DNA of 64,000 nt from Aliarcobacter skirrowii CCUG 10374 (GTDB lineage: Bacteria > Campylobacterota > Campylobacteria > Campylobacterales > Arcobacteraceae). Location: contig NZ_CP032099.1 of NCBI RefSeq assembly GCF_003544835.1, positions 1,302,001 through 1,366,000 on the forward strand, in the 5' to 3' direction. The notes below the pieces were generated by a model. It did no database searches. It saw only the letters and a list, made by a program, of their open reading frames with translations, and was not told where the DNA came from. Numbering within the stretch: the first letter of the stretch is position 1; every line of letters begins with the position of its first letter. A program made the position numbers and the translations under genes. Positions 36,630 to 45,660 of this stretch are shown here, piece by piece.

Positions 36630-38081
36630 ATGAAAAAGATAAATAAGGTTTTAATAGCAAATAGAGGAGAGATAGCTCTTCGAATTATAAGAGCTTGTAA
36701 AGAGCTTGAGATAAAAAGTGTTGCAATTTTTTCAGAGGTTGATGTTGAGGGTGTTTGGGTAAGAAAAGCTGATGAGTGCTATCCAATACTAGGAGATGTA
36801 GTTCAAGCATATTTAGACTATGACAAAATCATATCTATTGCAAAAAAATCTGAGTGTGATGCAATTCATCCTGGATATGGTTTTTTAAGTGAAAATGCAG
36901 ATTTTGCAAGAGCTTGTGAAGAGAATGGAATTATCTTTATTGGTCCTAAGCCTGAGCATATTGAGCTTTTTGGAGATAAGATGGCTTCTAAAGTTGCTAT
37001 GAAAAAAGTTGGAGTTCCTGTGCTTGAGGGTACTGATGAGCCAATAAGCGATATAGCAGAAGCTTCTAAAATAGCAAAACAGATTGGATTTCCTGTAATT
37101 ATCAAAGCTGCTTTTGGTGGTGGTGGAAGAGGAATGAGAATTGTAAAAAAAGAGGAAGAGTTTAAAGAGCTTTATGAAGCTGCTACAAATGAGGCTAAAA
37201 AGTATTTTGGACGAGGTGAGACATTTATTGAAAAATATGTTGAAAATCCAAGACATATTGAGATTCAAATTATTGCTGATAAATATGGAAATGTGTTGCA
37301 TTTAGGAGAGAGAGATTGTAGTATTCAAAGAAGACATCAAAAAGTTATTGAGATTGCTCCATCGCCACTTTTAAGTGATAGTGCTAGAAGAGAGCTTTAT
37401 AGAATTGCTACAAAAGCTATGTTCAAACTTGGATATGAGAGTGTTGGAACTGTTGAGTTCTTGCTTGATCCTGATGATAATATCTATTTTATTGAGATGA
37501 ATACTAGAGTTCAAGTTGAGCATCCTGTTACTGAGACTATTACAGGAGTTGATATTATTCAAAGAATGATTCAAATTGCTGAGGGCGATAAGATGATTTT
37601 CTTACAAGAGGAGATTAACTTTAGAGGTTACTCTATAGAGTTTAGAATAAATGCTGAAAATCCACTAAAAGGATTTATGCCATCTGTTGGAACTGTTGAG
37701 AAGTATCTTACTCCAAATGGTCCAGGAGTTAGACTTGACTCTGCACTTTACACTGGATATAAAATTCCTGCAAACTATGACTCAATGGTTGGAAAACTTA
37801 TTGTTTGGGCGCTTGATTGGGAAGGTTGTGTAAAAAAAGCAAAAAGAGCCTTAGATGAGTTCTATATTGAAGGTTTCCCTACAAATATTCCACTTCACAG
37901 AGAGATTGTTAGAGATGAGGATTTCAAAGCTGGAAGATTTACAACTAACTATTTAGATACAAAAATGGATATTTTTACACTTCATAGTGAAGATAATATC
38001 AAAGAAGAAGAGGCAAAGGTTGAGAATCTTAAAAAACTGATTTCTACGATTAACTCTAAAAATATCACTACAAGACACTAG
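36630..38081 (+). CDS. Biotin carboxylase subunit (AccC/PycA type)
   Basis: An ATP-grasp biotin carboxylase of 483 residues that carboxylates biotin on a carrier protein. It shows VLIANRGEIALRIIRAC, DAIHPGYGFLSEN, the ATP loop FGGGGRGMRI, GERDCSIQRRHQKVIE, EMNTRVQVEHPVTE and RINAEN. The length exceeds typical AccC (about 445-450) and is closer to the PycA subunit of two-part pyruvate carboxylases, known in Campylobacter. No accB or biotin-carrier gene is adjacent, so I cannot decide between acetyl-CoA and pyruvate carboxylase. Confidence 0.9.
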   Translation: MKKINKVLIANRGEIALRIIRACKELEIKSVAIFSEVDVEGVWVRKADECYPILGDVVQAYLDYDKIISIAKKSECDAIHPGYGFLSENADFARACEENGIIFIGPKPEHIELFGDKMASKVAMKKVGVPVLEGTDEPISDIAEASKIAKQIGFPVIIKAAFGGGGRGMRIVKKEEEFKELYEAATNEAKKYFGRGETFIEKYVENPRHIEIQIIADKYGNVLHLGERDCSIQRRHQKVIEIAPSPLLSDSARRELYRIATKAMFKLGYESVGTVEFLLDPDDNIYFIEMNTRVQVEHPVTETITGVDIIQRMIQIAEGDKMIFLQEEINFRGYSIEFRINAENPLKGFMPSVGTVEKYLTPNGPGVRLDSALYTGYKIPANYDSMVGKLIVWALDWEGCVKKAKRALDEFYIEGFPTNIPLHREIVRDEDFKAGRFTTNYLDTKMDIFTLHSEDNIKEEEAKVENLKKLISTINSKNITTRH

Positions 38082-38108
38082 AAAAAAGAGCTTTAAGGCT
38101 CTTTTTTT
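38082..38108 (+). terminator. Intrinsic terminator after the biotin carboxylase gene
   Basis: AAAAAAGAGC and GCTCTTTTTT form a perfect 10-bp stem with a 6-nt loop, ending in seven T. It starts on the base after the carboxylase stop and reaches the end of the convergent YafQ gene. Confidence 0.85.
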
Positions 38109-38382
38109 AAAACTTTTTAAAAAGTTGGGAGTGAGTTCCTATTCTTAAAAGTTGTAAGCTAGTATCATTTATAATATAAATTACAAGTAAATCTCCACTT
38201 ATATGAAACTCTTTTGTATCTTCCCATTCACCTGATAAAGAGTGATTTTTTGCCTCTTTTGGTAAATCTTTTTTATTTAAAAGTAGTGATATATATAAAA
38301 ATAGTTTTGATGAGTTTGTTGAGTTTAATTGGGCTTTTTTTAAATCTTTTGTAAATGTTTTGTGAACTTCTAACTCAAGCAT
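38107..38382 (-). CDS. YafQ-family toxin (RelE superfamily)
   Basis: A 91-residue mRNA-interferase-type toxin. It has the YafQ pattern: an N-terminal LEVHKTFTKDLKKA segment, NHSLSGEWEDTKEFHISGDLLVIYII and the C-terminal LLRIGTHSQLF with the family's conserved His and Phe near the end. YafQ cleaves mRNA in ribosomes at certain codons. It directly follows the RelB/DinJ-type antitoxin gene with no gap. Confidence 0.88.
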   Translation of the reverse strand: MLELEVHKTFTKDLKKAQLNSTNSSKLFLYISLLLNKKDLPKEAKNHSLSGEWEDTKEFHISGDLLVIYIINDTSLQLLRIGTHSQLFKKF

Positions 38383-38643
38383 CTATAACTCTTTTTTTAA
38401 ATCATCTAAACTAATTTTTTTCATATTTTTATTTGCTCTTGCATCTTTTATCGCTTCTAAAGTTTCATCATTTGGAATCTTTATTTCAAAAGGTATTCCT
38501 CTTTGTAAAACACTTTGAGTCAAAAATATATTAAAAGCTTCACTTAACCCTAAACCATACTGCTTAAAAATCTCTTGAGCTTTTTCTTTTGTTGTTGAGT
38601 CAAGATATACATTTGTTCGTATTTTATTTGAAGTTGTAGTCAT
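38383..38643 (-). CDS. RelB/DinJ-family antitoxin
   Basis: An 86-residue antitoxin from the ATG at 38643, which has a strong AAAGGAGAT upstream. NKIRTNVYLDSTTKEKAQEIFKQYG is the ribbon-helix-helix DNA-binding part, and GLSEAFNIFLTQSVLQRGIPFE is the typical DinJ helix. The rest would cover the toxin. A longer in-frame extension to 38733 is rejected because it crosses the operator and lacks a ribosome-binding site. A perfect palindrome 24 bp upstream probably serves autoregulation. Confidence 0.88.
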   Translation of the reverse strand: MTTTSNKIRTNVYLDSTTKEKAQEIFKQYGLGLSEAFNIFLTQSVLQRGIPFEIKIPNDETLEAIKDARANKNMKKISLDDLKKEL

Positions 38644-38667
38644 TTTATCTCCTTTTTTTGAAATTTT

Positions 38668-38684
38668 AACACACAATGTGTGTT
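38668..38684. promoter_or_regulatory. Candidate autoregulatory operator of the DinJ/YafQ module
   Basis: AACACACAATGTGTGTT is a perfect 8-1-8 palindrome starting 24 bp upstream of the antitoxin ATG. Ribbon-helix-helix antitoxins commonly bind such sites. Confidence 0.65.
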
Positions 38685-38753
38685 TTGTCAATGATATTTT
38701 GTTAATTAAAGCTTCATAATAGTAGAATTCCAAAAAAAATTTAAGGCTTTATT

Positions 38754-39677
38754 GTGTCAATATTTCTAACTTTACTTGGAAAAATCATACCTTTGTATTT
38801 TAGTGTTTTTCTGGGTTTTTTAACAACTTATAAACTCAAATGCGACAAAGAGAGTGTTGCAAAGATTTTGCTATATATTTTGGCTCCTTTGATAGTTTTA
38901 AATGCAACAATTAGTGTGAAACTTGATATGCAAGTTCTGTTTTTGCCACTATCTTTTTTTGTTTTTAGTACGGTTTTGGCATTTTTTTTGCTTTTTATTT
39001 TTAAAAAAATATATAGTGATAATACGGCAAATTTATTAGCATTTAGTACAAGCACAGGAAATACTGGAAATATTGGAATACCTTTGGCTATTTTGTTTTT
39101 AGAGCCAAGATTGGTTGATATTTTTATTTTCTCTATTTTGGCCTCTATTTTGTATCAAAATTCTGTTGGGTATTATATTACTGCTAAGGGAAATTTTAGT
39201 GCTAGTGAGAGTTTAAAAAAGGTTTTAAAACTTCCTGTTGTATATGCATTTATTTTGGGAATTTTTTTAAACTTAAATGGTATAAAAATCCCTGAAATGC
39301 TACTTTCTTATAGTGAGTTTTTAAAAGGAGCGTATGCAATTTTAGGAATGATGCTAATTGGAATGGGAATGGAAAATTTTAAATCAACTAAAGCTTTTGA
39401 TGCAAAATTTATATCATTTACCTTGCTTATTAAGTTTGTGCTTTGGCCAGTTGCAACTTTGATTTTTATATATTTGGATAAAAATTTTATTCACTTTTTA
39501 GATAGTGATTTTTATATGATTATGTTTTTATTTAGTATTGTTCCTTTGGCTGGAAATACTGTAACTGTGGCAACTATTTTAAATGTGAAGCCTGAGAAAA
39601 TGTCTATGGCTGTTTTTGTTTCAACTATTGTATCGCTATTTTATATACCTTTGGTTTTGTATTTTTATATGTATTAG
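38754..39677 (+). CDS. AEC-family transporter (auxin efflux carrier-like permease)
   Basis: A 307-residue inner-membrane protein with about ten hydrophobic segments. The AEC pattern is visible as ILAPLIVLNATISV near the N-terminus, STGNTGNIGIPLAILFLEP in the middle and AGNTVTVATILNVKPEKMS near the C-terminus, related inverted repeats with the Asn-Gly-Asn/Pro breaks. Bacterial members move organic acids such as malate or other anions; the substrate is unknown here. The start is GTG at 38754 after TTAAGG. Codon and base composition are like those of the neighbours. Confidence 0.87.
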   Translation: MSIFLTLLGKIIPLYFSVFLGFLTTYKLKCDKESVAKILLYILAPLIVLNATISVKLDMQVLFLPLSFFVFSTVLAFFLLFIFKKIYSDNTANLLAFSTSTGNTGNIGIPLAILFLEPRLVDIFIFSILASILYQNSVGYYITAKGNFSASESLKKVLKLPVVYAFILGIFLNLNGIKIPEMLLSYSEFLKGAYAILGMMLIGMGMENFKSTKAFDAKFISFTLLIKFVLWPVATLIFIYLDKNFIHFLDSDFYMIMFLFSIVPLAGNTVTVATILNVKPEKMSMAVFVSTIVSLFYIPLVLYFYMY

Positions 39678-39745
39678 ATTTTTAATCTATATTTTAGAAC
39701 AAAATTAATACTATAGTTTTTTAATTAGAACTTTTAGGAGTCTAT

Positions 39746-39997
39746 ATGCACACTATAAAATTGAATATTTCAGATAGTTTATATACAAAATTGGCAAATA
39801 AAAAGATAGATATAGAGTCTGCTTTTGAAGAGTTGCTTTATGATTTGGTTGATGATGGTTATAGTTCTATATCAAAAGAAGATGCTGATAAAAGAGTTAG
39901 TGATGCTGTTTTAAAATATAAAAAAGGTGAGCTAAAAACTGTAGCTTATGAAGATGGTATGGATAAAATAGATAATTGGCTTAAATCTATTAAATGA
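39746..39997 (+). CDS. Antitoxin of a RelE/ParE-like module
   Basis: An 83-residue protein, MHTIKLNISDSLYTKL at the N-terminus, with acidic middle (FEELLYDLVDDGY) and a basic C-terminal helix. Strong TTAGGAGTC precedes the ATG. It overlaps the next gene by 4 bp, in antitoxin-toxin order. The first 16 residues resemble those of the MazF-partner antitoxin at 34811, so both probably share a DNA-binding or dimer domain. Family identification is by context. Confidence 0.7.
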   Translation: MHTIKLNISDSLYTKLANKKIDIESAFEELLYDLVDDGYSSISKEDADKRVSDAVLKYKKGELKTVAYEDGMDKIDNWLKSIK

Positions 39998-40272
39998 AAA
40001 TTATAAAAAATATATCTTTTGATGATAATCTTTTATCAATTTTAAAATATATTTCAAAAGATTCTATATCAAGAGCTAAAAACTTTAAAAATCAACTTGA
40101 TAAGAAAATAAAAAATATCCCTAATATGCCTTTTAAAGCAAGACAATCTATACATTTTAATGATATTTTTGTAAGAGATTTAATTTTCAAAGGTTATACA
40201 ATTCCTTATTTAATAGATGAAGATTTAGATGTTATTGTTATCCTTGACATTTTTAAGTGGCAGACTAGATAA
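39994..40272 (+). CDS. RelE/ParE-superfamily toxin
   Basis: A 92-residue protein with the small RelE/ParE fold pattern: helical N-terminal half (NLLSILKYISKDSISRAKNFKNQLDKKI), IPNMPFKARQSIHF, then strands VRDLIFKGYTIPYLID and VIVILDIFKW with a C-terminal RQ/QTR end. Members either cleave ribosome-bound mRNA or inhibit gyrase; which applies is not clear. It starts within the antitoxin stop (ATGA overlap). Confidence 0.8.
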   Translation: MKIIKNISFDDNLLSILKYISKDSISRAKNFKNQLDKKIKNIPNMPFKARQSIHFNDIFVRDLIFKGYTIPYLIDEDLDVIVILDIFKWQTR

Positions 40273-40342
40273 GTAATCTTCAATTTATTTTAATTTTGTA
40301 GTGCTAAAATCTTTGATTAATTTAATACAAGGATATAGGCTT

Positions 40343-41881
40343 ATGTTTTTAACAAACAAATTTGATAGATTTCAGTTGGATGCAATTGATGAGGCTTTTG
40401 CTGTTGTGCATTTTAAACCAAATGGAACTATCTTAAAAGCAAATAAAAATTTCTTAAATATTATGGGCTACTCTTTGGAAGAGATAAGAGGGGAAAATCA
40501 CAAAATATTTTGTGAAGATAGCTTTGTAAATAGTGCTGAATACAAACAGGCTTGGGATGCTGTAAATAGAGGAGTATCTATAAGTGCTGATGTTAAAAGA
40601 GTAAAAAGAGATGGAAAATTTGTATTTTTTAAAGCTACTTATATGCCTATTAAAAATAGTCAAAAAAGTGTTGTGGAGGTTGTTTTACTTGCGCAGGATA
40701 TTACAAAAAATAGATTAAATGATTTATACTTTAGAGGTCAAGTTGATGCTATAAATAAGTCACAAGCAGTTATTGAGTTTGATATGCAAGGTAATATTTT
40801 AAATGCAAATAAAAACTTCTTAGATACTATTGGGTACACAAAAGATGAGATTGTTGGGAAACATCACTCAATTTTTTGTGAAGAGTCTTATAAAAATTCA
40901 AATGAGTATAAAGAGTTTTGGAAAAAACTAAATAGTGGCGAGTTTGATAGTGCTGAGTATCTTAGAATTGGGAAAAATGGAAAAGAGGTTTGGATACAAG
41001 CTACATACAACCCTATTTTTGATTTAGATGGAAAACCTTTTAAGGTTATAAAATATGCTACAGATATAAGTTTGAAAAAATTTTCTATGTTTGAAGTTGG
41101 TAAAAAGATTGAAGATTTGACAAAATCTTTACAAGATTTACAAAATGCTTCAACAACAATGGTAAAAGAAGCAGATGTAAGTATGAAAGGCTCTCAAGAA
41201 GTTAGTGTATCTATTGAAGAACTTGATGCTGCTGTTTTAGAGCTTTCAAATAAAATAGAGAATATGCTAAGTTCAATTACAAATATCTCAAATACAACAT
41301 CTGAAAGTGAAAAAATAGTTCTTGAAGCAAAAGAGCAATCAAAAGAGAGTTCAAATGCTATGTTAAAACTAAATGAAGAGTCTATAAAAATTGGAGATAC
41401 TATTGAGGTGATTTCTCAAATTGCATTTCAAACAAATATTTTAAGTCTAAATGCTGCTGTTGAAGCTGCTACTGCTGGAGAGGCTGGAAAAGGTTTTGCA
41501 GTTGTTGCACAAGAGGTGCGAAATTTAGCAACTAGATCAAATGAGGCTGCTAAAAATATAAATGAAGCTATAGGATTAATTCAAAACTTAGTTAAAAACT
41601 CTTTGGATTCTATTCATAAAATTGATGATAAGATAGAAAATATAAGCAATATATCTTCAACTATCTCAAGTTCTGTAAGAGAGCAACAAGTTATATCAAA
41701 TGAGCTTGCATCAAATGCTTCGCAAACAAGTCAAACTCTAAATCAAATATCACAAAATATGGTAAGAGTATCTTCAAGTACAAGCAATACAGACAAAGAG
41801 GCAAAAACTACTCAAAAAAGCTCTAATGAGTTGATTGAAATCTCTAATGAGTTGATTGAAAAATTAAAAGTGCTTAATTAA
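40343..41881 (+). CDS. Cytoplasmic methyl-accepting chemotaxis protein with two PAS domains
   Basis: A soluble chemoreceptor of about 512 residues. Two tandem PAS domains (about 1-110 and 120-230, each with the ILKANKNFL / ILNANKNFL opening and a PAC-like end) precede an MCP signalling domain with the conserved tip [23 protein letters not shown] (cited as the family hairpin). No membrane segment exists, so it senses a cytoplasmic cue, perhaps redox or energy state as in Aer-like receptors. I choose the ATG at 40343, which has AAGGA upstream; a GTG at 40301 would add 14 residues but has no ribosome-binding site. Confidence 0.9.
   Translation: MFLTNKFDRFQLDAIDEAFAVVHFKPNGTILKANKNFLNIMGYSLEEIRGENHKIFCEDSFVNSAEYKQAWDAVNRGVSISADVKRVKRDGKFVFFKATYMPIKNSQKSVVEVVLLAQDITKNRLNDLYFRGQVDAINKSQAVIEFDMQGNILNANKNFLDTIGYTKDEIVGKHHSIFCEESYKNSNEYKEFWKKLNSGEFDSAEYLRIGKNGKEVWIQATYNPIFDLDGKPFKVIKYATDISLKKFSMFEVGKKIEDLTKSLQDLQNASTTMVKEADVSMKGSQEVSVSIEELDAAVLELSNKIENMLSSITNISNTTSESEKIVLEAKEQSKESSNAMLKLNEESIKIGDTIEVISQIAFQTNILSLNAAVEAATAGEAGKGFAVVAQEVRNLATRSNEAAKNINEAIGLIQNLVKNSLDSIHKIDDKIENISNISSTISSSVREQQVISNELASNASQTSQTLNQISQNMVRVSSSTSNTDKEAKTTQKSSNELIEISNELIEKLKVLN
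41822..41863 (+). repeat. 21-bp tandem duplication at the 3' end of the chemoreceptor gene
   Basis: Two 21-bp units sharing TCTAATGAGTTGATTGAAA encode the heptads SNELIEI and SNELIEK in the terminal coiled coil. Such in-frame heptad duplication lengthens the helix by two turns. Confidence 0.7.
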
Positions 41882-41889
41882 TTTAAGCA

Positions 41890-42447
41890 CTATCTTCTTT
41901 TTAAAACTACTATTTTATAGATAATTGCATAAATAAATCCAATAGCAAGACCTATAAAGTGAGCATACCAAGCTATTGGAAGTCCAATAAGTAGTGGTGC
42001 AACTGAGATTAATAAAATCCAAGTAACAATAGCTTTTCTCTCATCTTTTACAAAATATGCATAAAAGCCTAAAATTGCACATATAGCACCACTTGCACCT
42101 ACTAAATTTACACCAATATCTAAATAAAAAATATATAAAAATGATAAAAGAGAGGTTAAAATACCTGTGATAAAATATAGAGCTAAGAAATTTTTGCTTC
42201 CAATAAATCTCTCTATCATATTTCCAAACTGCCATAAAACAAACATATTCATAGCTAAATGAGCAATTCCACCATGAGCAAAGATACTTGATAGTGGTTG
42301 CCAATAAAATTCACCTATTAGAAAATAGATATTTAAACCCATCAAAATAGAACCACTTTGAATAGTTGTTTGAATAATATAGGCTATTATTGTTATTGCT
42401 ATTAAAAAATTTGTGGCTGTAAGTTTTTTTTGCTCTACAAACTGCAT
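41890..42447 (-). CDS. Rhomboid-family intramembrane serine protease
   Basis: A 185-residue protein with six hydrophobic helices. The catalytic dyad is visible as Ser119 in LVGASGAICAI and His163 in WYAHFIGLAIG. HLAMNMFVLWQFG (H63, N67) is the conserved helix-2 motif. Rhomboids cleave membrane proteins within or near their transmembrane segments; the target is unknown here. The gene begins one base before the end of lon and probably shares its transcript. Confidence 0.93.
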   Translation of the reverse strand: MQFVEQKKLTATNFLIAITIIAYIIQTTIQSGSILMGLNIYFLIGEFYWQPLSSIFAHGGIAHLAMNMFVLWQFGNMIERFIGSKNFLALYFITGILTSLLSFLYIFYLDIGVNLVGASGAICAILGFYAYFVKDERKAIVTWILLISVAPLLIGLPIAWYAHFIGLAIGFIYAIIYKIVVLKRR

Positions 42448-44862
42448 TTAAACCAAAGCCTCTTTTAAAACATCTTCAATACTATTTACAACTTTTATCT
42501 CTAAGGCTTGTTTTACCTCATCTGGAATATCTTCTAAATCTCTTTCATAATTCTTTTTAGGAATTAGAACTTTTTTTATTTTTGCTTTATAAGCAGCTAT
42601 TAGCTTCTCTTTTAATCCACCAATTGGTAAAACTTTTCCTAAAAGTGTAAGCTCTCCTGTCATTGCAACATCTGCTTTTATTTTTTTGTTACTTAATACT
42701 GAAGCTATTGCTAATGCCATTGTTATACCAGCACTTGGTCCATCTTTTGGTGTTGCACCCTCAGGAATATGAAGATGAATATCATATCTTTTGTATATCT
42801 CACTTGAATCTAGTTTTATATTCTCTTCTTTCTCTTTTGCTGTTTTTGGAATTTGGTTTTCATCTATTTTTAAAATGTTGTTGTCTATTAGATGTTTTAC
42901 AACTGCATAAGAGATAAATGAAGACTCTTTCATAACATCACCTAGGTTTCCAGTAACTTTTAAATCACCCTTTCCTTTTAGCTTGATTGTCTCAATTTTT
43001 AAAATATCTCCACCAACTGCTGTCCATGCAAGTCCATTTGCAACACCTACAACATCTACTTTATCAGCTGGTTCAATCTCAAAAATTGGATTGTCTAAAT
43101 ACTCTTTTAAATCTTTTGTACCTATTGTTACTTTTTGAATTGATTGATCGTTTAAAATCTGTTTTACAACTTTTCTAAATAGTTTTGAAAATACTCTTCG
43201 CAGATTTCGCACCCCTGCTTCTCTTGTATATTTTGAGATAATCAAATCAATAGTAGCCTTACTTAAAGATACTTCCTCTTTTTTAAGTCCATGCTTTTCA
43301 AGCTCTTGAGGGATTAAATAATCTTTTGCAATATGGTATTTTTCATTTGGAGTGTATGAGTTTAACTCTATAAACTCCATTCTATCTCTAAGTGGTGCTG
43401 GGATTTTTCTTATATCATTTGCTGTTGATACAAATATTACTTGCGATAAATCAATAGGAAAGTTTAGATACAAATCTCTAAACTCATGATTTTGTTCAGG
43501 GTCTAAAATCTCAAGCATCACAGCAGCTGGATCACCTCTGTGGTTAGCTCCTAATTTATCAATCTCATCTAAAACAATAACTGGATTCATCTTCTTTGCA
43601 TCAATTAAGCCTTTTACAAGACGCCCTGGCATTGCTCCTACATAAGTTCTTCTATGACCTCTTAGCTCATTTACATCTTCCATTCCACCAAGAGCAACTC
43701 TTACAAGTGGTCTATCAAGGGCTTTTGAAATAGAGTTTGCTAGTGAAGTTTTACCAACACCTGGAGGTCCTACAAAACATAAAACTGTCCCTTTTGACTC
43801 TAAATCTTTTATATTTCTAAGTTCCAATAACTGTTTTACTGCAAAATACTCTGCAATTCTTTGTTTTGGTTTTTCTAGTGAGTAGTGGTCTTTATTTAAC
43901 TGTTTTTCAACACTTGCAACTGAGATTTTACTATTTGAATACTCTCCAAAAGGTATATCTAAAACCATCTCTACATAAGTTTGAAGAAGTGAAGCATCTG
44001 GAGAGTCTGGATTTAGGCGACTTAATTTATCTATTTGTTTTTTTGTCTCTTTATAAGCCTCTTTACTCATAAACTCTTTTTTTGCTTTTAGTTTCTTTTT
44101 GAAAGATTTTATCTCTTCTTCTTTTTGATTGTCAGTTCCAAGCTCTTTTTGAATAGCTTTTATCTGCTCTTTTAAGAAGTAATCTTTATGAGTTTTCTCT
44201 ATTTTTGAGTTTACCTTTTGAGTTATCTCTTTTTGAATTTTATATGACTCTATTTCGTTTTTTACATACTCAATAATATCTATAACTCTTTGCTCTAAAC
44301 TATCATTTGAGTAGATTTTATAGGCTTCCTCTTTTTTTAGTTTTAAAACAGATGAGATTAAATCAGCAACTCTTGAAGCATCTTCATTTTCTTCTATTGC
44401 TTTTATTAAATCTGTTGGGAATTTATTGTTTAGTTTTGCAAGTTTTTTTACACTATCAAGCAGAATATTTACCAATGATTTTAACTCTATATCATTTTTA
44501 AAACTATCTTGTACTAAATCAATAGTTGCAAAAATTTTTGAATCAAGTGAAAAATTAACAACTTTTGCTTTTGATATTCCTTGAAATAATACTTTTATTT
44601 TACCCTCAGGTAGTGATACTTTTCTCATAACATTACCAACAACTCCAATGCTATAAAAACTATCCTCTTGCCTAGTTCCCTCTTTTGAAGGTTTTGAAAC
44701 AACTATCATAATTGGTTTATTAAACTCAATAGCGTGTTCTACTGCCTTTATATTATCTTCTGTACTTAAAAAAAGTGGTGTTATCATAAATGGATATAAA
44801 AAAATCTCATCTTCTATAACCAAAGGTACTGTTTGTGGGAAATTATCATAATTTGATAACAT
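42448..44862 (-). CDS. lon: ATP-dependent protease La
   Basis: Lon degrades misfolded and regulatory proteins, including antitoxins. The 804-residue protein has the N-terminal substrate-binding domain, Walker A GPPGVGKTSLANS, Walker B PVIVLDEIDKLG and the protease domain with the catalytic Ser in PKDGPSAGITMA and catalytic Lys in GGLKEKLIAAYKAKIK. It lies next to bamD, as I recall in C. jejuni. The presence of four toxin-antitoxin modules nearby is notable because Lon commonly degrades antitoxins. Confidence 0.97.
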   Translation of the reverse strand: MLSNYDNFPQTVPLVIEDEIFLYPFMITPLFLSTEDNIKAVEHAIEFNKPIMIVVSKPSKEGTRQEDSFYSIGVVGNVMRKVSLPEGKIKVLFQGISKAKVVNFSLDSKIFATIDLVQDSFKNDIELKSLVNILLDSVKKLAKLNNKFPTDLIKAIEENEDASRVADLISSVLKLKKEEAYKIYSNDSLEQRVIDIIEYVKNEIESYKIQKEITQKVNSKIEKTHKDYFLKEQIKAIQKELGTDNQKEEEIKSFKKKLKAKKEFMSKEAYKETKKQIDKLSRLNPDSPDASLLQTYVEMVLDIPFGEYSNSKISVASVEKQLNKDHYSLEKPKQRIAEYFAVKQLLELRNIKDLESKGTVLCFVGPPGVGKTSLANSISKALDRPLVRVALGGMEDVNELRGHRRTYVGAMPGRLVKGLIDAKKMNPVIVLDEIDKLGANHRGDPAAVMLEILDPEQNHEFRDLYLNFPIDLSQVIFVSTANDIRKIPAPLRDRMEFIELNSYTPNEKYHIAKDYLIPQELEKHGLKKEEVSLSKATIDLIISKYTREAGVRNLRRVFSKLFRKVVKQILNDQSIQKVTIGTKDLKEYLDNPIFEIEPADKVDVVGVANGLAWTAVGGDILKIETIKLKGKGDLKVTGNLGDVMKESSFISYAVVKHLIDNNILKIDENQIPKTAKEKEENIKLDSSEIYKRYDIHLHIPEGATPKDGPSAGITMALAIASVLSNKKIKADVAMTGELTLLGKVLPIGGLKEKLIAAYKAKIKKVLIPKKNYERDLEDIPDEVKQALEIKVVNSIEDVLKEALV

Positions 44863-44900
44863 ATTTTTATCTCTCCTTAAAATTTCTATATTCTATATTT

Positions 44901-45554
44901 TTATTCAAATAAACTTCTAATAAAAGGTGTTTTTGGCTTTTCTATATCATCTATATAGTGCCAAGATTGTTTTGATTTTTCTAAATAAAACTGTGAAGCC
45001 TCAGGTTTATCTCTTCTTGTATAAAGCTCTGAAATCTCTTTGTCCATTAAAGCTCTTGCCATAAGAAGTCTTGAGTTTATACTATTTACCAAAGGCAAGT
45101 ATTGTGAGTTTTTATATCTTAATTTAAACTCATCAACTAAAGCTAAAGTATCATCTATTAGTTGTTGATCTCTATTTGGCATCTTAAATCCCATGAAGTT
45201 TGATTTTATCTTTAAATATCTAATATAATCAACATCACGACTTAAAGTAAATCTTTTTAAATACTCATCTAAATAGAAGTTTGCAAGGATATATTGCTCT
45301 TCTTGCATATGAGCATTTACCAAAATTAGAATTGATGGTTGAATTAAAAGTGAATTTCTATGCTCACTTTCAAGTGATATAAAAGTATCATCAGCAGCTT
45401 CTAAATCGCCCATTGAGATATCTTTTAATAGCTGATTGTACCAATAAGTATCTGGCTTGTTATACTCTTTTTCGCTCTTTGATGAACAAGCATTTAAGAT
45501 AAATATTAGTGAAAAAACAAATAAGATATTTTTTATCTTTAATTCTTTTAGCAT
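44901..45554 (-). CDS. bamD: Outer membrane protein assembly lipoprotein BamD
   Basis: BamD is a TPR-repeat lipoprotein of the beta-barrel assembly machine. The 217-residue protein has a lipoprotein signal with lipobox LNAC and lipid-modified Cys23. The helical repeats that follow include LLKDISMGDLEAADDTFISLE, EQYILANFYLDEYLKRF and a late FKLRYKNSQYLP, consistent with about five TPR-like repeats. It is somewhat shorter than E. coli BamD (245). It is just upstream of lon on the same strand and divergent from proC. Confidence 0.9.
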   Translation of the reverse strand: MLKELKIKNILFVFSLIFILNACSSKSEKEYNKPDTYWYNQLLKDISMGDLEAADDTFISLESEHRNSLLIQPSILILVNAHMQEEQYILANFYLDEYLKRFTLSRDVDYIRYLKIKSNFMGFKMPNRDQQLIDDTLALVDEFKLRYKNSQYLPLVNSINSRLLMARALMDKEISELYTRRDKPEASQFYLEKSKQSWHYIDDIEKPKTPFIRSLFE

Positions 45555-45660
45555 CTATAATTCCTTAATTTTAAAGCAATTATATTAGCCAAAAATGGTT
45601 TAAACTATATATAGAGCATTTTTTTGGTTATAATGTAGCCAAAAATTTTAAGGTATGATT

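Noticed and set aside
36866-37574. Minus-strand open frames inside the biotin carboxylase gene
   Set aside because: They are antisense shadows of a conserved enzyme, with Asn/Ser-rich low-complexity composition and no known family.
38644-38733. N-terminal extension of the DinJ-like antitoxin
   Set aside because: It would cross the palindromic operator; ATG 38643 has a strong AAAGGAGAT and matches the family length.
39675-39689. TAGATTTTTAATCTA as an operator of the 39746 toxin-antitoxin module
   Set aside because: The 6-bp arms overlap the stop of the AEC gene, are AT-rich and lie 57 bp from the antitoxin start; chance or a weak terminator is as likely.
42663-44501. Several plus-strand open frames inside lon
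   Set aside because: Their Leu/His-rich composition is the mirror of the lon coding strand; lon itself is fully intact.
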